Assembly (NCBI GenBank): GCA_003221515.1
Contig: QHSI01000106.1
Coordinates: forward strand, 1 to 64,000
DNA from: Candidatus Rokuibacteriota bacterium
Lineage (GTDB): Bacteria > Methylomirabilota > Methylomirabilia > Rokubacteriales > CSP1-6
Length of the DNA stretch: 64,000 nt
Direction: 5' to 3'
The position numbers and the translations under genes were made by a program. Shown in pieces: positions 9,987 to 17,824 of the stretch. Position 1 is the stretch's first letter. Each line of letters starts with the position of its first letter. The notes under the pieces are model-generated. The model searched no databases and had not been told where the DNA came from. It worked only from the letters and a program-made list of their open reading frames with translations.

Positions 9987-10007
9987 GTACCGTGAAGTCG
10001 GCGGTAC
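9987..10007. promoter_or_regulatory. Inverted repeat GTACCG-N9-CGGTAC upstream of the aldolase gene
   Basis: Perfect 6-bp arms GTACCG (9987-9992) and CGGTAC (10002-10007) flank 9 nt in the 96-bp gap before the aldolase start. It could be an operator for the aldolase-PFK pair or a small hairpin in the leader. No regulator gene is adjacent, and the function is inferred from position only. Confidence 0.35.
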
Positions 10008-10030
10008 GCTGAGGTCTGGAGGTGCTCGCG

Positions 10031-11062
10031 ATGGCGTCAGCGAGCCTCGAGGGGACGGCGGTTGCTCTGGTCGCGCCCGGGAGGGGAATTCTCGCGGCCG
10101 ACGAAAGTCACGCGACGATCGGTCGGCGCTTCGACGCGCTCGGGATCGCCAACAGCGCGGAAAACCGGCGCCGCTACCGGCAGCTGCTCTTCACGACCAA
10201 GGGCATCGGCGACTTCATCAGCGGCGTGATCCTCTTCGACGAGACCATCCGCCAGACGGCGGACGACGGTCGTTCGTTCACCGAGGTGCTGGCCAGCGCA
10301 GGCGTCATCGCGGGGATCAAGGTGGACCGTGGGTCGAAGCCGCTGGCCGGCGCCCCGGGCGAGCAGGTCACCGAGGGACTCGACGAGCTTCGTGAGCGCT
10401 TGGCCGAATACAAGACGCTCGGCGCCCGATTCGCCAAATGGCGCGCGGTGATCACCCTCGGCGAAGACGGCCGCACGCCCACGAGGCGTGGTCTCGAGGC
10501 CAACGCACACGCGCTCGCGCGCTATGCCGCGCTCTGTCAAGAAGCGGGGATCGTGCCGATCGTGGAGCCGGAAGTTCTGATGGACGGCAGCCATTCGATC
10601 GAGCGCTGCTTCGACGTCACCGAGGCCACGCTGTACACGGTGTTTCAGGCGCTGCGGGAGCAGGGCGTGTCGCTCGAGGGCGTCCTTCTCAAGCCGAGCA
10701 TGGTCCTGCCGGGCACGACCGCGCCGCGCCGGGCAGCCGTGGCCGACGTCGCCCAGGCGACCGTGCGATGTCTGCTCCGCACGGTGCCAGCGGCCGTGCC
10801 CGGCATCGTCTTCCTGTCGGGCGGGCAGGCCGATGAGCTCGCGACGGCCCACCTCGACGCGATGAACCGTCTTCCCGGGCCGCGGCCGTGGCCGCTCAGC
10901 TTCTCCTACGCGCGCGCCCTCCAGGCCTCGCCGCTGAAGGCGTGGGGCGGCGATCCCGCGCGCGTCGCCGACGCCCAGCGAGCGTTCTATCACCGGGCCC
11001 GCTGCAACAGCGCCGCGCGCTCGGGCGCGTACACGCCGGAGCTCGAGCGGAGCGCGGCGTGA
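10031..11062 (+). CDS. Class I fructose-bisphosphate aldolase
   Basis: This Schiff-base (metal-independent) aldolase cleaves fructose 1,6-bisphosphate to DHAP and glyceraldehyde 3-phosphate. The family hallmark PGRGILAADESHATIGRRF is near the N-terminus, ILFDETIRQ follows, and the Schiff-base lysine is in GVLLKPSMVLPG; the C-terminal phosphate-binding LSGGQ is present. The ATG at 10031 has GGAGG eight bases upstream; a GTG at 10022 is the alternative. Length is 343 aa, as in animal and plant-type class I enzymes. The stop overlaps the PFK start, so the two glycolytic steps are coupled. Confidence 0.95.
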   Translation: MASASLEGTAVALVAPGRGILAADESHATIGRRFDALGIANSAENRRRYRQLLFTTKGIGDFISGVILFDETIRQTADDGRSFTEVLASAGVIAGIKVDRGSKPLAGAPGEQVTEGLDELRERLAEYKTLGARFAKWRAVITLGEDGRTPTRRGLEANAHALARYAALCQEAGIVPIVEPEVLMDGSHSIERCFDVTEATLYTVFQALREQGVSLEGVLLKPSMVLPGTTAPRRAAVADVAQATVRCLLRTVPAAVPGIVFLSGGQADELATAHLDAMNRLPGPRPWPLSFSYARALQASPLKAWGGDPARVADAQRAFYHRARCNSAARSGAYTPELERSAA

Positions 11063-12315
11063 GCATGAAGACGCTCGCCATCCTGGTCGGCGGAGGGCCG
11101 GCGCCCGGAATCAACGCCGTCATCGCGGCGGCGACCATCGAGGCCCGCAACCGCGATCTTCGTGTGCTCGGGTGCCACGACGGCTACAAGTGGCTCATGC
11201 AGAACGATCTCTCCCACGTCGAAGAGCTCGAGGTGGCGGCGCTCTCCCGGATTCACTTCGACGGAGGCTCGATCTTACGGACCTCGCGAGCGAACCCGGC
11301 GCGATCGGCCGAGACCCTTCGGAGCGTCGCCGAGTCGTTGCGGCGTCTCGACGTCTCGTACCTGCTGACCATCGGCGGGGACGACACCGCGTCCGGCGCG
11401 GCCGCCGTCGCGCTGGCGTTCGACGGCAAGCTCGCGGTGGCCCACGTCCCCAAGACGATCGACAACGATCTGCCGCTGCCGCCCGGCATCCCGACGTTCG
11501 GCTTCACGACGGCCGTCGACGTCGGCAAGGATCTCGTGCGTAACTTGATGAAGGACGCCGCGACGACCGACAAATGGTTCTTCGTCACGGTCATGGGCCG
11601 TCACGCCGGGCACCTGGCGCTCGGGATCGGCAGCGCCGCCGGCGCGACGCTGACCGTCATTGGCGAGGAGTTTCCCGATGGGCCGGTGGATCTCGACGGG
11701 ATCGCCCGCATCCTCGAGGGGGCGATCGTCAAGCGGCGTGTTCAGGGGCGGGAGCACGGGGTCGCGCTGCTGGCGGAAGGACTCATCGAGCGCGTCGACC
11801 CCGAGACGCTCGGACCGGTCGAGCGCGATCCGTACGGCAACGTGCGCCTGGCCGAGTTGGCGCTCTCGCGCTTGCTCAAGGATCGGGTCGCGGCGAGCCT
11901 GCAGGCACGGGGAATTGGATGCAGCATCGTGGCCGACGACCTCGGTTACGAGCTCCGATGCGCGCCTCCGGGCGGCTTCGACATCCACTACTGCCGTGGC
12001 CTCGGCTACTGGGCGACGCGATTCCTGATCGACGGGGGCACCCAAGCGATGGTGACCATCCAGGGCGAGCGGTGCGTGCCCGTACCGTTCGGCGACCTGA
12101 TCGACCGGAAGACCGGGCGTTTCAGGGTACGGTACGTCGATGTCACCTCCGAGGCGTACGGGATGCTCGCCGCGTATATGATCCGGCTGAACCGGGCCGA
12201 CCTCGAGGCGCCCGACCGGGTCCGCGCCCTGGCCAAAGCTGCCGCGCTCGACGAAGAAGCGTTCATCGAACGATTCTCGGGGATCGTGGACCGGAAACGG
12301 AGTCCGGCATCGTGA
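11059..12315 (+). CDS. pfp: 6-phosphofructokinase, predicted pyrophosphate-dependent
   Basis: Phosphofructokinase acts one step before the adjacent aldolase. Family motifs include GGGPAPGINAVI, GGDDT, PKTIDNDLPLP and MGRHAGHLALGIG. Two residues that distinguish phosphoryl donors both favour pyrophosphate: Asp109 in GGDDT (Gly in ATP enzymes, GGDGS) and Lys132 in PKTIDND (Gly in E. coli PfkA). A PPi enzyme is reversible and could serve gluconeogenesis. The GTG at 11059 overlaps the aldolase stop (GTGA) with GGAG six bases upstream; the ATG at 11065 is an alternative. Length is 418 aa. Donor specificity is predicted, not proven. Confidence 0.92.
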   Translation: MSMKTLAILVGGGPAPGINAVIAAATIEARNRDLRVLGCHDGYKWLMQNDLSHVEELEVAALSRIHFDGGSILRTSRANPARSAETLRSVAESLRRLDVSYLLTIGGDDTASGAAAVALAFDGKLAVAHVPKTIDNDLPLPPGIPTFGFTTAVDVGKDLVRNLMKDAATTDKWFFVTVMGRHAGHLALGIGSAAGATLTVIGEEFPDGPVDLDGIARILEGAIVKRRVQGREHGVALLAEGLIERVDPETLGPVERDPYGNVRLAELALSRLLKDRVAASLQARGIGCSIVADDLGYELRCAPPGGFDIHYCRGLGYWATRFLIDGGTQAMVTIQGERCVPVPFGDLIDRKTGRFRVRYVDVTSEAYGMLAAYMIRLNRADLEAPDRVRALAKAAALDEEAFIERFSGIVDRKRSPAS

Positions 12316-12327
12316 CGCCAGCGGCCG

Positions 12328-12720
12328 TCAGACCGGACGCTCGAAGCCGTACTCGCGCGTCTGGTTGAGGTCGTCGGGCAGGGTGCGCTCGCCCCGCCGC
12401 TCGAAGCCCATGCGCTCGTAGAGGCGGTGAGCCTGGTCGAATCGCGTATCCGACCAGAGGGTCAAGCGAGAGATCTTTTCCGCGCGGCACCAGTCGAGCA
12501 CGGCTTCGACCAGGGCGCGGCCGGTGCCTCGACCTCGCAGGTTGGCGTCGAGATAGAGGCGATGGAGCTCGGCGGCGCCGCCGTCGAGCCGCTCGACGCC
12601 GACCGATCCCACCACGCGGTTTCCGTCACGGATGACGAAGAAGGCTCCGCGCGGTGGCGTGTAGTGCGCGTCGCCGGCACGACGCCGAGCGAGTGGCGGA
12701 ACCCGGCGCCACGCGACGCA
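12328..12720 (-). pseudogene. GNAT N-acetyltransferase domain without a start, in a different frame from the upstream permease
   Basis: This frame encodes the C-terminal two-thirds of a GNAT acetyltransferase: YTPPRGAFFVIRDGNRVVGS, then the acetyl-CoA loop LRGRGTGRALV and LWSDTRFDQAHRLYERMGF. The family's first 40-50 residues are missing and no start codon is in frame nearby; instead the frame runs open upstream through the permease gene. Either a frameshift separates an EamA-GNAT fusion, or a deletion joined a headless GNAT to the permease. The 3' boundary (12328) is certain, the 5' boundary is a guess. Confidence 0.65.
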
Positions 12721-13568
12721 CGCGCCGAGAGCACGATCACGCCGATCCCAAGCAGCACGAGCGCCATGCCCGCGAGCCGGAGCGCGCCGAATCGCTCGCC
12801 GAACACGAGCGCCGACGAGGACGCGCCCACGAACGGCACGAGGAGCGCGAACGGCGTCACCGTGGCCGCCGGATACCGGCGCAGCAGCTGGCCCCAGATC
12901 GCGTAGGCGAGGATCGTCGCGACCAGACCGAGGTAGAGGACCGACGCCACGCCGGTCCACGACGCGCTCGCGACTGATCGGACGAGCGCGGTCGGCCCGT
13001 CGATGGTCAGCGAGAGCGCCAGCGCCGGCAGGGGAGGCACCAGGCTCATCCACACCACCAGGTCGAGCATCTCGACGTCCCGGATCCGTTTCAGCAGCAC
13101 GTTGCCCACGCCCCAGCTGATCGCCGAGCCCATCGCCAGGCCGAACCCGACGCCGGTCAGGTCGTGGCCGACCGTGAGGACGATGAGCACGAGCCCGGCG
13201 AACGCGAGCGCGACACCAGAGAGCTGACGCGGCGTCGGCGTCTCGCGCAGCACCATCGCCGCGAACAGGATCGTGAAGAGCGCCTGTGTCTGCACGAGCA
13301 GCGACGCCAGGCCCGGCGGCACGCCGTTGGCGATGGCGAAAAACTGCAGCAGGAACTGGCCGGTATAGAGCGTCAGCCCGATCGCGACGAGGGTCGACCA
13401 CGCGAGCGGCGGCCGCGCCAGAACCAAGGCCGGGACGGCGGCGACGAGGAACCGCAGCGCGGTCAGCTGGGCGGGCGAGAAGCTGTCGAGTGCGAGCCTG
13501 GTCGCGACGAAGGCCAACCCCCAGGTAAGGACGACGAGCAGCGCGAGACCGACGTGAAGTGCTTTCAG
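12462..13568 (-). CDS. EamA/DMT-family permease, probable CTG start and out-of-frame tail
   Basis: A ten-helix drug/metabolite-transporter (EamA) permease with two repeated five-helix halves. No ATG, GTG or TTG lies between the in-frame TGA at 13587-13589 and the TTG at 13517, yet homologues start before LALLVVLTWGLAFVATR; CTG at 13568 gives LKALHVGLALLVVLTWG. The last helix (GMALVLLGIGVIVL) ends near residue 300; the roughly 70 following residues are an out-of-frame reading of the GNAT domain, so the real C-terminus was probably near 12710. It follows three small or Fe-S genes on the same strand. Substrate is unknown. Confidence 0.8.
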   Translation of the reverse strand: MKALHVGLALLVVLTWGLAFVATRLALDSFSPAQLTALRFLVAAVPALVLARPPLAWSTLVAIGLTLYTGQFLLQFFAIANGVPPGLASLLVQTQALFTILFAAMVLRETPTPRQLSGVALAFAGLVLIVLTVGHDLTGVGFGLAMGSAISWGVGNVLLKRIRDVEMLDLVVWMSLVPPLPALALSLTIDGPTALVRSVASASWTGVASVLYLGLVATILAYAIWGQLLRRYPAATVTPFALLVPFVGASSSALVFGERFGALRLAGMALVLLGIGVIVLSARASRGAGFRHSLGVVPATRTTRHRAEPSSSSVTETAWWDRSASSGSTAAPPSSIASISTPTCEVEAPAAPWSKPCSTGAARKRSLA

Positions 13569-13586
13569 GGCTGCGAGGCCTGGGAC

Positions 13587-13814
13587 TCAGCTCAGGATGG
13601 CGCGGCGATAGTGGCTCGGGTAGACGATGGTCGGCCGCGAGGGCACCGCGGTGAGGTCCTGAGCGATCTGCCAGCCGAGCGCCTTCAGCGCATCGACGTC
13701 GGCTCGCTCGCGGCCGGCGAGGAGGCCCCACGCGGTCGTCTCGTCCGGCGCGGCCACGATGACGGGGCCGATGAAGTCGTCATCGGCGATGCGCTCGAAG
13801 AAGTAGAGGGTCAC
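13587..13814 (-). CDS. Small conserved-looking protein of unknown function
   Basis: A 75-aa protein starting VTLYFFERIADDDFIGPV and ending RPTIVYPSHYRRAILS. It is not recognised. The GTG start overlaps the stop of the upstream HTH gene (GTGA), which is the reason for choosing it. Composition is mixed, with no membrane segment or signal peptide. Its position between the HTH protein and the permease suggests cotranscription with the QueG-like pair. Confidence 0.6.
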   Translation of the reverse strand: MTLYFFERIADDDFIGPVIVAAPDETTAWGLLAGRERADVDALKALGWQIAQDLTAVPSRPTIVYPSHYRRAILS

Positions 13815-14092
13815 TGGGGCTTGAGGTCGGGACGCTTCAGCGCGAGCGCGGACCACTCGAGCGTCGCCTTCTTCTTGAACTCGATCGCCTTCTCCCACTC
13901 GTCCAGCGAATAGCAGTCGCGCTCGGCGACGCAGCGGATCTCCGTCACCGTGCGCTCGTCGAGGCCGAGGCGCTCGGCGATCTGCTGGTCGGAGAGGCCA
14001 GGCTGGTCGATCTTCTGGAACGAGTTGCAGAGCTTGAGCACCTCGTCCTTGTAGCGCTTGTAGACGTCCGGATCGAGCTTGAAGACGCTCAT
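13811..14092 (-). CDS. Small helix-turn-helix-containing protein
   Basis: A 93-aa protein. Residues about 30-55 (LSDQQIAERLGLDERTVTEI) form a good helix-turn-helix of the sigma/LuxR recognition type. The N-terminus is basic (DPDVYKRYKDEVLKLCNSFQ) and the C-terminus is helical (EWEKAIEFKKKATLEW). It starts 2 bp after the second QueG-like gene and could be a dedicated regulator or structural partner for it. No known family is recognised. Confidence 0.65.
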   Translation of the reverse strand: MSVFKLDPDVYKRYKDEVLKLCNSFQKIDQPGLSDQQIAERLGLDERTVTEIRCVAERDCYSLDEWEKAIEFKKKATLEWSALALKRPDLKPQ

Positions 14093-14094
14093 CG

Positions 14095-14934
14095 CTACCT
14101 CATCTCCTTGCGGCCGTGGGCGGCGGGGCAGACGCGCATGCACTCGAAGCACTGGGCGATGTTGGTCGACGAGTACGTGATGGCCCAGAGGCTCCGCGTG
14201 AAGAAATCTCCGTAGAGGAGCATCTTGCGCTTGTCGCGATCGGGCTCGTTCAGCGTTTCCTCGAGGACCTTCTGGAAGCCGCCGACCCAGTGCGTGTGCA
14301 CGCGTGTGTTGCAGCGGGCGGCGTCGTAGTAGGTCTGCACGGCGCGGCCGTTCTCGAGCTTGCCGGAGAGACAGCCGCCGGCCGAGGCGGGACAGATCTT
14401 CAGGCACGGCGTCGTCCCCTCGCGCTCCCACATCTCGCGGCAGGGTGGGGCCGGGCAGGCGGCAGCGCTCTCGGGGCCGTCGGCATCCAGCGGCGCGGTG
14501 GTGATCACGGCGCTCCAGTACATGAAGCCGTGCTCGCGGTTCAGCACGGGGCCGGCCAGCGACTTCGAGCCCAGGCCGGCGAGCTGGGCGGCGAGCATGA
14601 ACGAGAGGAACGGGGTGTCGCCGCTCGCGGTGCCGGGCGGCACGTAGAGCGCGTAGTAACCGAGCTCGCTCTCGATGTACTGGGCGAGCCTGCGCCCGAC
14701 CGACTGGATGCGCTCGGTCGTGCCCATCGATTGCATGACCCACGGCGAGGTCGCCGCCCAGTCGCCCTCACGCGGCTGCGCCCCGCCGACGACCACGACC
14801 GACCGGGCGCCCGGCAAGAGATCGCCGGGGCGGTGCTTCTCGGGCGCGTGAACGTCGAAGGCGCTCGCGGCAGCGACGCCGCAGACGGTCGCGCCGGACT
14901 TGAGCGCGACGGATTTGAGCACGCTGCTGTTCAC
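14095..14934 (-). CDS. QueG-like / reductive-dehalogenase-like 4Fe-4S protein, paralogue 2
   Basis: A 279-aa protein with an N-terminal domain like that of epoxyqueuosine reductase (LKSGATVCGVAAASAF, then PGDLLPGARSVVVVGG) and C-terminal cysteine clusters CPAPPCREMWEREGTTPC, KICPAS and CFECMRVCP, enough for [4Fe-4S] binding. It is shorter than true QueG (about 350 aa), and one cysteine run is spaced differently, so it is unlikely to be the housekeeping tRNA enzyme. The GTG start at 14934 lacks a clear Shine-Dalgarno. It is a diverged tandem copy of the gene at 15062-15895. Confidence 0.75.
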   Translation of the reverse strand: MNSSVLKSVALKSGATVCGVAAASAFDVHAPEKHRPGDLLPGARSVVVVGGAQPREGDWAATSPWVMQSMGTTERIQSVGRRLAQYIESELGYYALYVPPGTASGDTPFLSFMLAAQLAGLGSKSLAGPVLNREHGFMYWSAVITTAPLDADGPESAAACPAPPCREMWEREGTTPCLKICPASAGGCLSGKLENGRAVQTYYDAARCNTRVHTHWVGGFQKVLEETLNEPDRDKRKMLLYGDFFTRSLWAITYSSTNIAQCFECMRVCPAAHGRKEMR

Positions 14935-15061
14935 GGTAGCGGGGTCCGTGAGGCCGGCTCGGACCGAGGGTGGCCTGAGAAAGATGCGAGCCGGCTCCGC
15001 AGGGCCTGCTTCGTCGGATGGAGGCGTGCGAGCCCGGCTCGTGGCGAATGGGTTCGAGCCG

Positions 15062-15895
15062 TCATTGCAGCTTCCGGTATTTGCGGCCGACCGGGCAGAC
15101 GCGCATGCACTCGAAGCACTGGGCGATCGAGTCGCGGAAGAAGCCCAGGGACTGGATACTCCTGGTGAAGAAGTCGCTGTAGAGCATCGTGCGGCGGCGC
15201 GCCGGGTCGTCCTCGTTCACGATCTGGAGCAGGCCCTTCTGGAACGAGCCGATCCCGTAGGTCTGCGCCCGCGAGTGGCATTTCTCGCGATCGTAGGTCG
15301 ACTGCCGGATGCGCCCGTCCTGCACGGTTCCGCTGAGGCACGCCGGGCACACGCGCAGGCACGGCGTGGTCCCGATGCGCTTGTACATCGCGACGCAGCC
15401 GGGATGCGGACACGCGGGCTCGGCCAGCGGCGCGTCGGGCTCGAGCGGCAGCGTCGTGATGAGCGCCGCGTAGTAGAGCAGGCCGTACTCCGGGTTCAGG
15501 ATGATGTGCGCGGCCAGCGAGCGGGTGCCGAGGCCGGCCAGCTCGGCGGCGTGCATCATCGACATCGGCGGCTCGTGGCCGTGGACCGGCAGCGACGGCG
15601 CCTGGATCGCGTGGTGCGCCAGCGTGCCCTCGATGAAGTCGCACATCGCGTGGACCGCGACGTTCTCGCGGAGGTCGTAGCCGGTGATCTCCATCACGCG
15701 GTTGTCGGGGGAGCGCCACGCCCCGGCGGTCGGCCCGTCGCCGCCGGCGACCACCACGCTGCGCGCGCCGGGCAGGATGTCCTCCGGGCGGTAGCCCTCG
15801 GGCACCTTCTCCCGGAACGCCTCGACGGGCGCGATGCCGACCACGCGCGCGCCGGCCTTGAGGCCTACCGCCTTCACCTGCTCTTCACGCGTCAT
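15062..15895 (-). CDS. QueG-like / reductive-dehalogenase-like 4Fe-4S protein, paralogue 1
   Basis: A 277-aa paralogue of the downstream gene: LKAGARVVGIAPVEAF, PEDILPGARSVVVAGG, CPHPGCVAMYKRIGTTPC, VCPACLSG and CFECMRVCPVGRKYR. The shared C-terminal pattern suggests two iron-sulphur clusters fed from the same electron donor, and the N-terminal domain is where corrinoid binds in QueG and reductive dehalogenases. No Tat signal or membrane anchor is present, so it is cytoplasmic. It is the first gene of the leftward cluster, and its start lies 41 bp from the divergent acyl-CoA ligase. Function is unknown. Confidence 0.75.
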   Translation of the reverse strand: MTREEQVKAVGLKAGARVVGIAPVEAFREKVPEGYRPEDILPGARSVVVAGGDGPTAGAWRSPDNRVMEITGYDLRENVAVHAMCDFIEGTLAHHAIQAPSLPVHGHEPPMSMMHAAELAGLGTRSLAAHIILNPEYGLLYYAALITTLPLEPDAPLAEPACPHPGCVAMYKRIGTTPCLRVCPACLSGTVQDGRIRQSTYDREKCHSRAQTYGIGSFQKGLLQIVNEDDPARRRTMLYSDFFTRSIQSLGFFRDSIAQCFECMRVCPVGRKYRKLQ

Positions 15896-15921
15896 GACGG
15901 CCTCAGGATAATCCCCTCCGG

Positions 15922-15927
15922 TATAAT
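15922..15927 (+). promoter_or_regulatory. Consensus -10 box TATAAT, 9 nt before the acyl-CoA ligase ATG
   Basis: A perfect TATAAT ends 9 nt before the ATG at 15937 in an otherwise GC-rich 41-bp divergent gap. There is no Shine-Dalgarno between them. This is the best of five candidate leaderless promoters in the window. No clear -35 element is seen. Confidence 0.6.
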
Positions 15928-15936
15928 CCGCCCGGC

Positions 15937-17823
15937 ATGAATTTCAGCGCGTTGCGCGCCAGCACGCTGCCCGGGCTGCTCGTCGACCAGACGCAGACGC
16001 GCCCCGACCGCGTCGCGTATCGCTCGAAGGAGCTCGGCGTGTGGCGCGAGACGACGTGGCGCCAATACGCGGAGCGCGTGGCCGCAGTCGCGGTGGGCTT
16101 CGTGAGCGAGTACCGCGTGGCGCGCGGCGAGACGGTGGCGATCATCGGCAACCCGTGCCCGGAGTGGGCGATCGCCGATCTGGCGGCGCAGGCGCTCGGC
16201 GCGATCACCTACGGGATCTATCCGACCAGCGCGCCCGGCGAAGTGCGCCATCTCCTCCAGCACGGCGGCGCGTCGCTCGTGGTGGCCGAGGACCAGGAGC
16301 ACCTCGACAAGACCCTCGCGGTGCTGGACGAGTGCCCGGGCGTTCGCGTCGTGCTGGTGATCGACACCCGAGCGTTGTTCATGTACCGGAACGCGCGCGT
16401 GCGCCCGCTGGCCGAGGTCGAGCGCCTCGGTCGCAACGCGCTGGCCGGCGAGCCCGACGCGCTCGCCCAGCTGGTGCGGGCGCTGTCGTCCGAGGACGCC
16501 GCGACGATCATCTACACGTCGGGGACGACCGGACATCCGAAGGGCGCGGTGTACCGCCACGGCCCGCACCTGGCGGCGTGCGCCAACATCATCGCCCACT
16601 ATCCGCTCCTGGCCGCGCGCGAGCATCGCGCCGTCGCGATGCTGCCGCTCTGTCACGCGATGGGCCGAAACCTCGCGATCACGATGCCGCTCATGTCCGA
16701 GATCGTGCCGCACTACCCGGAGTCCATCGACACGTTCGCCGACGCGCTCTACGAGATCCAGCCGACGTTCGTCTTCACGGTGCCCCGCTACCTGCAGAAG
16801 TTCGCGGCCCACCTGCTGGTCGGGCTGGACCAGAGCTCCTGGATCAAGCGCGCGGCCTACCGCGCGGCGATGGCGGCCGGCCGGCGGGCGCTCGAGCTTC
16901 GCTGGAGCGGCGAGGGCATCGGCGCCCCGTGGCGGCTCTCGTCCAGGCTGGCGCGGGCGACCGTCTTCCACTGGCTGCTGGAGAAAGTGGGATTCGCCAG
17001 GGCCGAGCTGGTGATCTCGAGCGGTGCGCCACTGCCGCCGCCGGTCGCCATGCTCTGGCAGACGTGGGGCGTGAACCTCTGCGAGGCCTACGGCCAGACC
17101 GAGACGGGTGGCGCGCTCGTCACCGGCCAGCGTGGCCCCTATCCGCGCCCGGGCGACGTCGGCACCGGCGCGCCGAACATCGAGATCGAGCTGGACGCAG
17201 ACGGCGAGGTGCTGGTGAGCGCGCGGGAGTTCTTCGGCGGCTACTGGCGCGACCCGGACGCGACGCGGGCGCTGTACCGCGACGGCAAGCTGCTGACCGG
17301 CGACGTCGGCGAATGGACCGCCGCGCGCGCGCTCAAGCTGGTCGACCGCAAGAAGGACATCGTGATCACCGCGGGCGGTACGAACGTCAGCCCCTCGCGC
17401 GTCGAGAATCTCTTGCGGGCGAGCCCGTACATCAGCGAGGCCGCGGTGTTCGGCGAGGGCCGGCGCTACCTGGTGGCGCTGCTCGAGGTGGACGGCGAGA
17501 CGGTCGGCGAGTGGGCGCGTGAGCACGGCGTCGTGCACACGGGCTACGGGTCGCTGGTGGCGCACGCGGACGTGCAGGCGCTGATCGACGCCGAGGTGGG
17601 GCGCGCGAACGACGATCTCACGCGCGTCGAGCAGGTGAAGGCGTTCCGGCTCCTGCCGCGCGAGCTCGATCCCGAGCTCGAGGGCGAGCCGGTGACCCCG
17701 ACGCGTAAAGTGAAGCGGCGGCTCATGGCCGAGCGCTACGGCGAGCTGGTCGAGTCGATGTACGCCGAAGACGAGGAACAGCGGATCGCCGCCGAGGTGG
17801 CGGATCTCCAGACGGAGGATTGA
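15937..17823 (+). CDS. AMP-dependent acyl-CoA synthetase/ligase
   Basis: A 628-aa ANL-superfamily enzyme that adenylates a carboxylic acid and transfers it to CoA. The P-loop-like TIIYTSGTTGHPKGAVY lies near residue 190, YGQTETGGA near 388, and the hinge and C-terminal DRKKDIVITAGGTNVSPSR follow. Length and architecture match the FadD15-like long-chain or aryl-acid ligases often encoded next to branched-chain-type ABC transporters. It heads that operon: the binding-protein gene begins 1 bp after its stop. The likely role is to activate the imported acid; chain length or ring specificity cannot be read. Confidence 0.93.
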   Translation: MNFSALRASTLPGLLVDQTQTRPDRVAYRSKELGVWRETTWRQYAERVAAVAVGFVSEYRVARGETVAIIGNPCPEWAIADLAAQALGAITYGIYPTSAPGEVRHLLQHGGASLVVAEDQEHLDKTLAVLDECPGVRVVLVIDTRALFMYRNARVRPLAEVERLGRNALAGEPDALAQLVRALSSEDAATIIYTSGTTGHPKGAVYRHGPHLAACANIIAHYPLLAAREHRAVAMLPLCHAMGRNLAITMPLMSEIVPHYPESIDTFADALYEIQPTFVFTVPRYLQKFAAHLLVGLDQSSWIKRAAYRAAMAAGRRALELRWSGEGIGAPWRLSSRLARATVFHWLLEKVGFARAELVISSGAPLPPPVAMLWQTWGVNLCEAYGQTETGGALVTGQRGPYPRPGDVGTGAPNIEIELDADGEVLVSAREFFGGYWRDPDATRALYRDGKLLTGDVGEWTAARALKLVDRKKDIVITAGGTNVSPSRVENLLRASPYISEAAVFGEGRRYLVALLEVDGETVGEWAREHGVVHTGYGSLVAHADVQALIDAEVGRANDDLTRVEQVKAFRLLPRELDPELEGEPVTPTRKVKRRLMAERYGELVESMYAEDEEQRIAAEVADLQTED

Positions 17824-17824
17824 G

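Noticed and set aside
15040-15065. tRNA T-arm-like sequence GGGTTCGAGCC
   Set aside because: The flanking stem does not pair, and no acceptor, D-arm or anticodon arm can be built around it.
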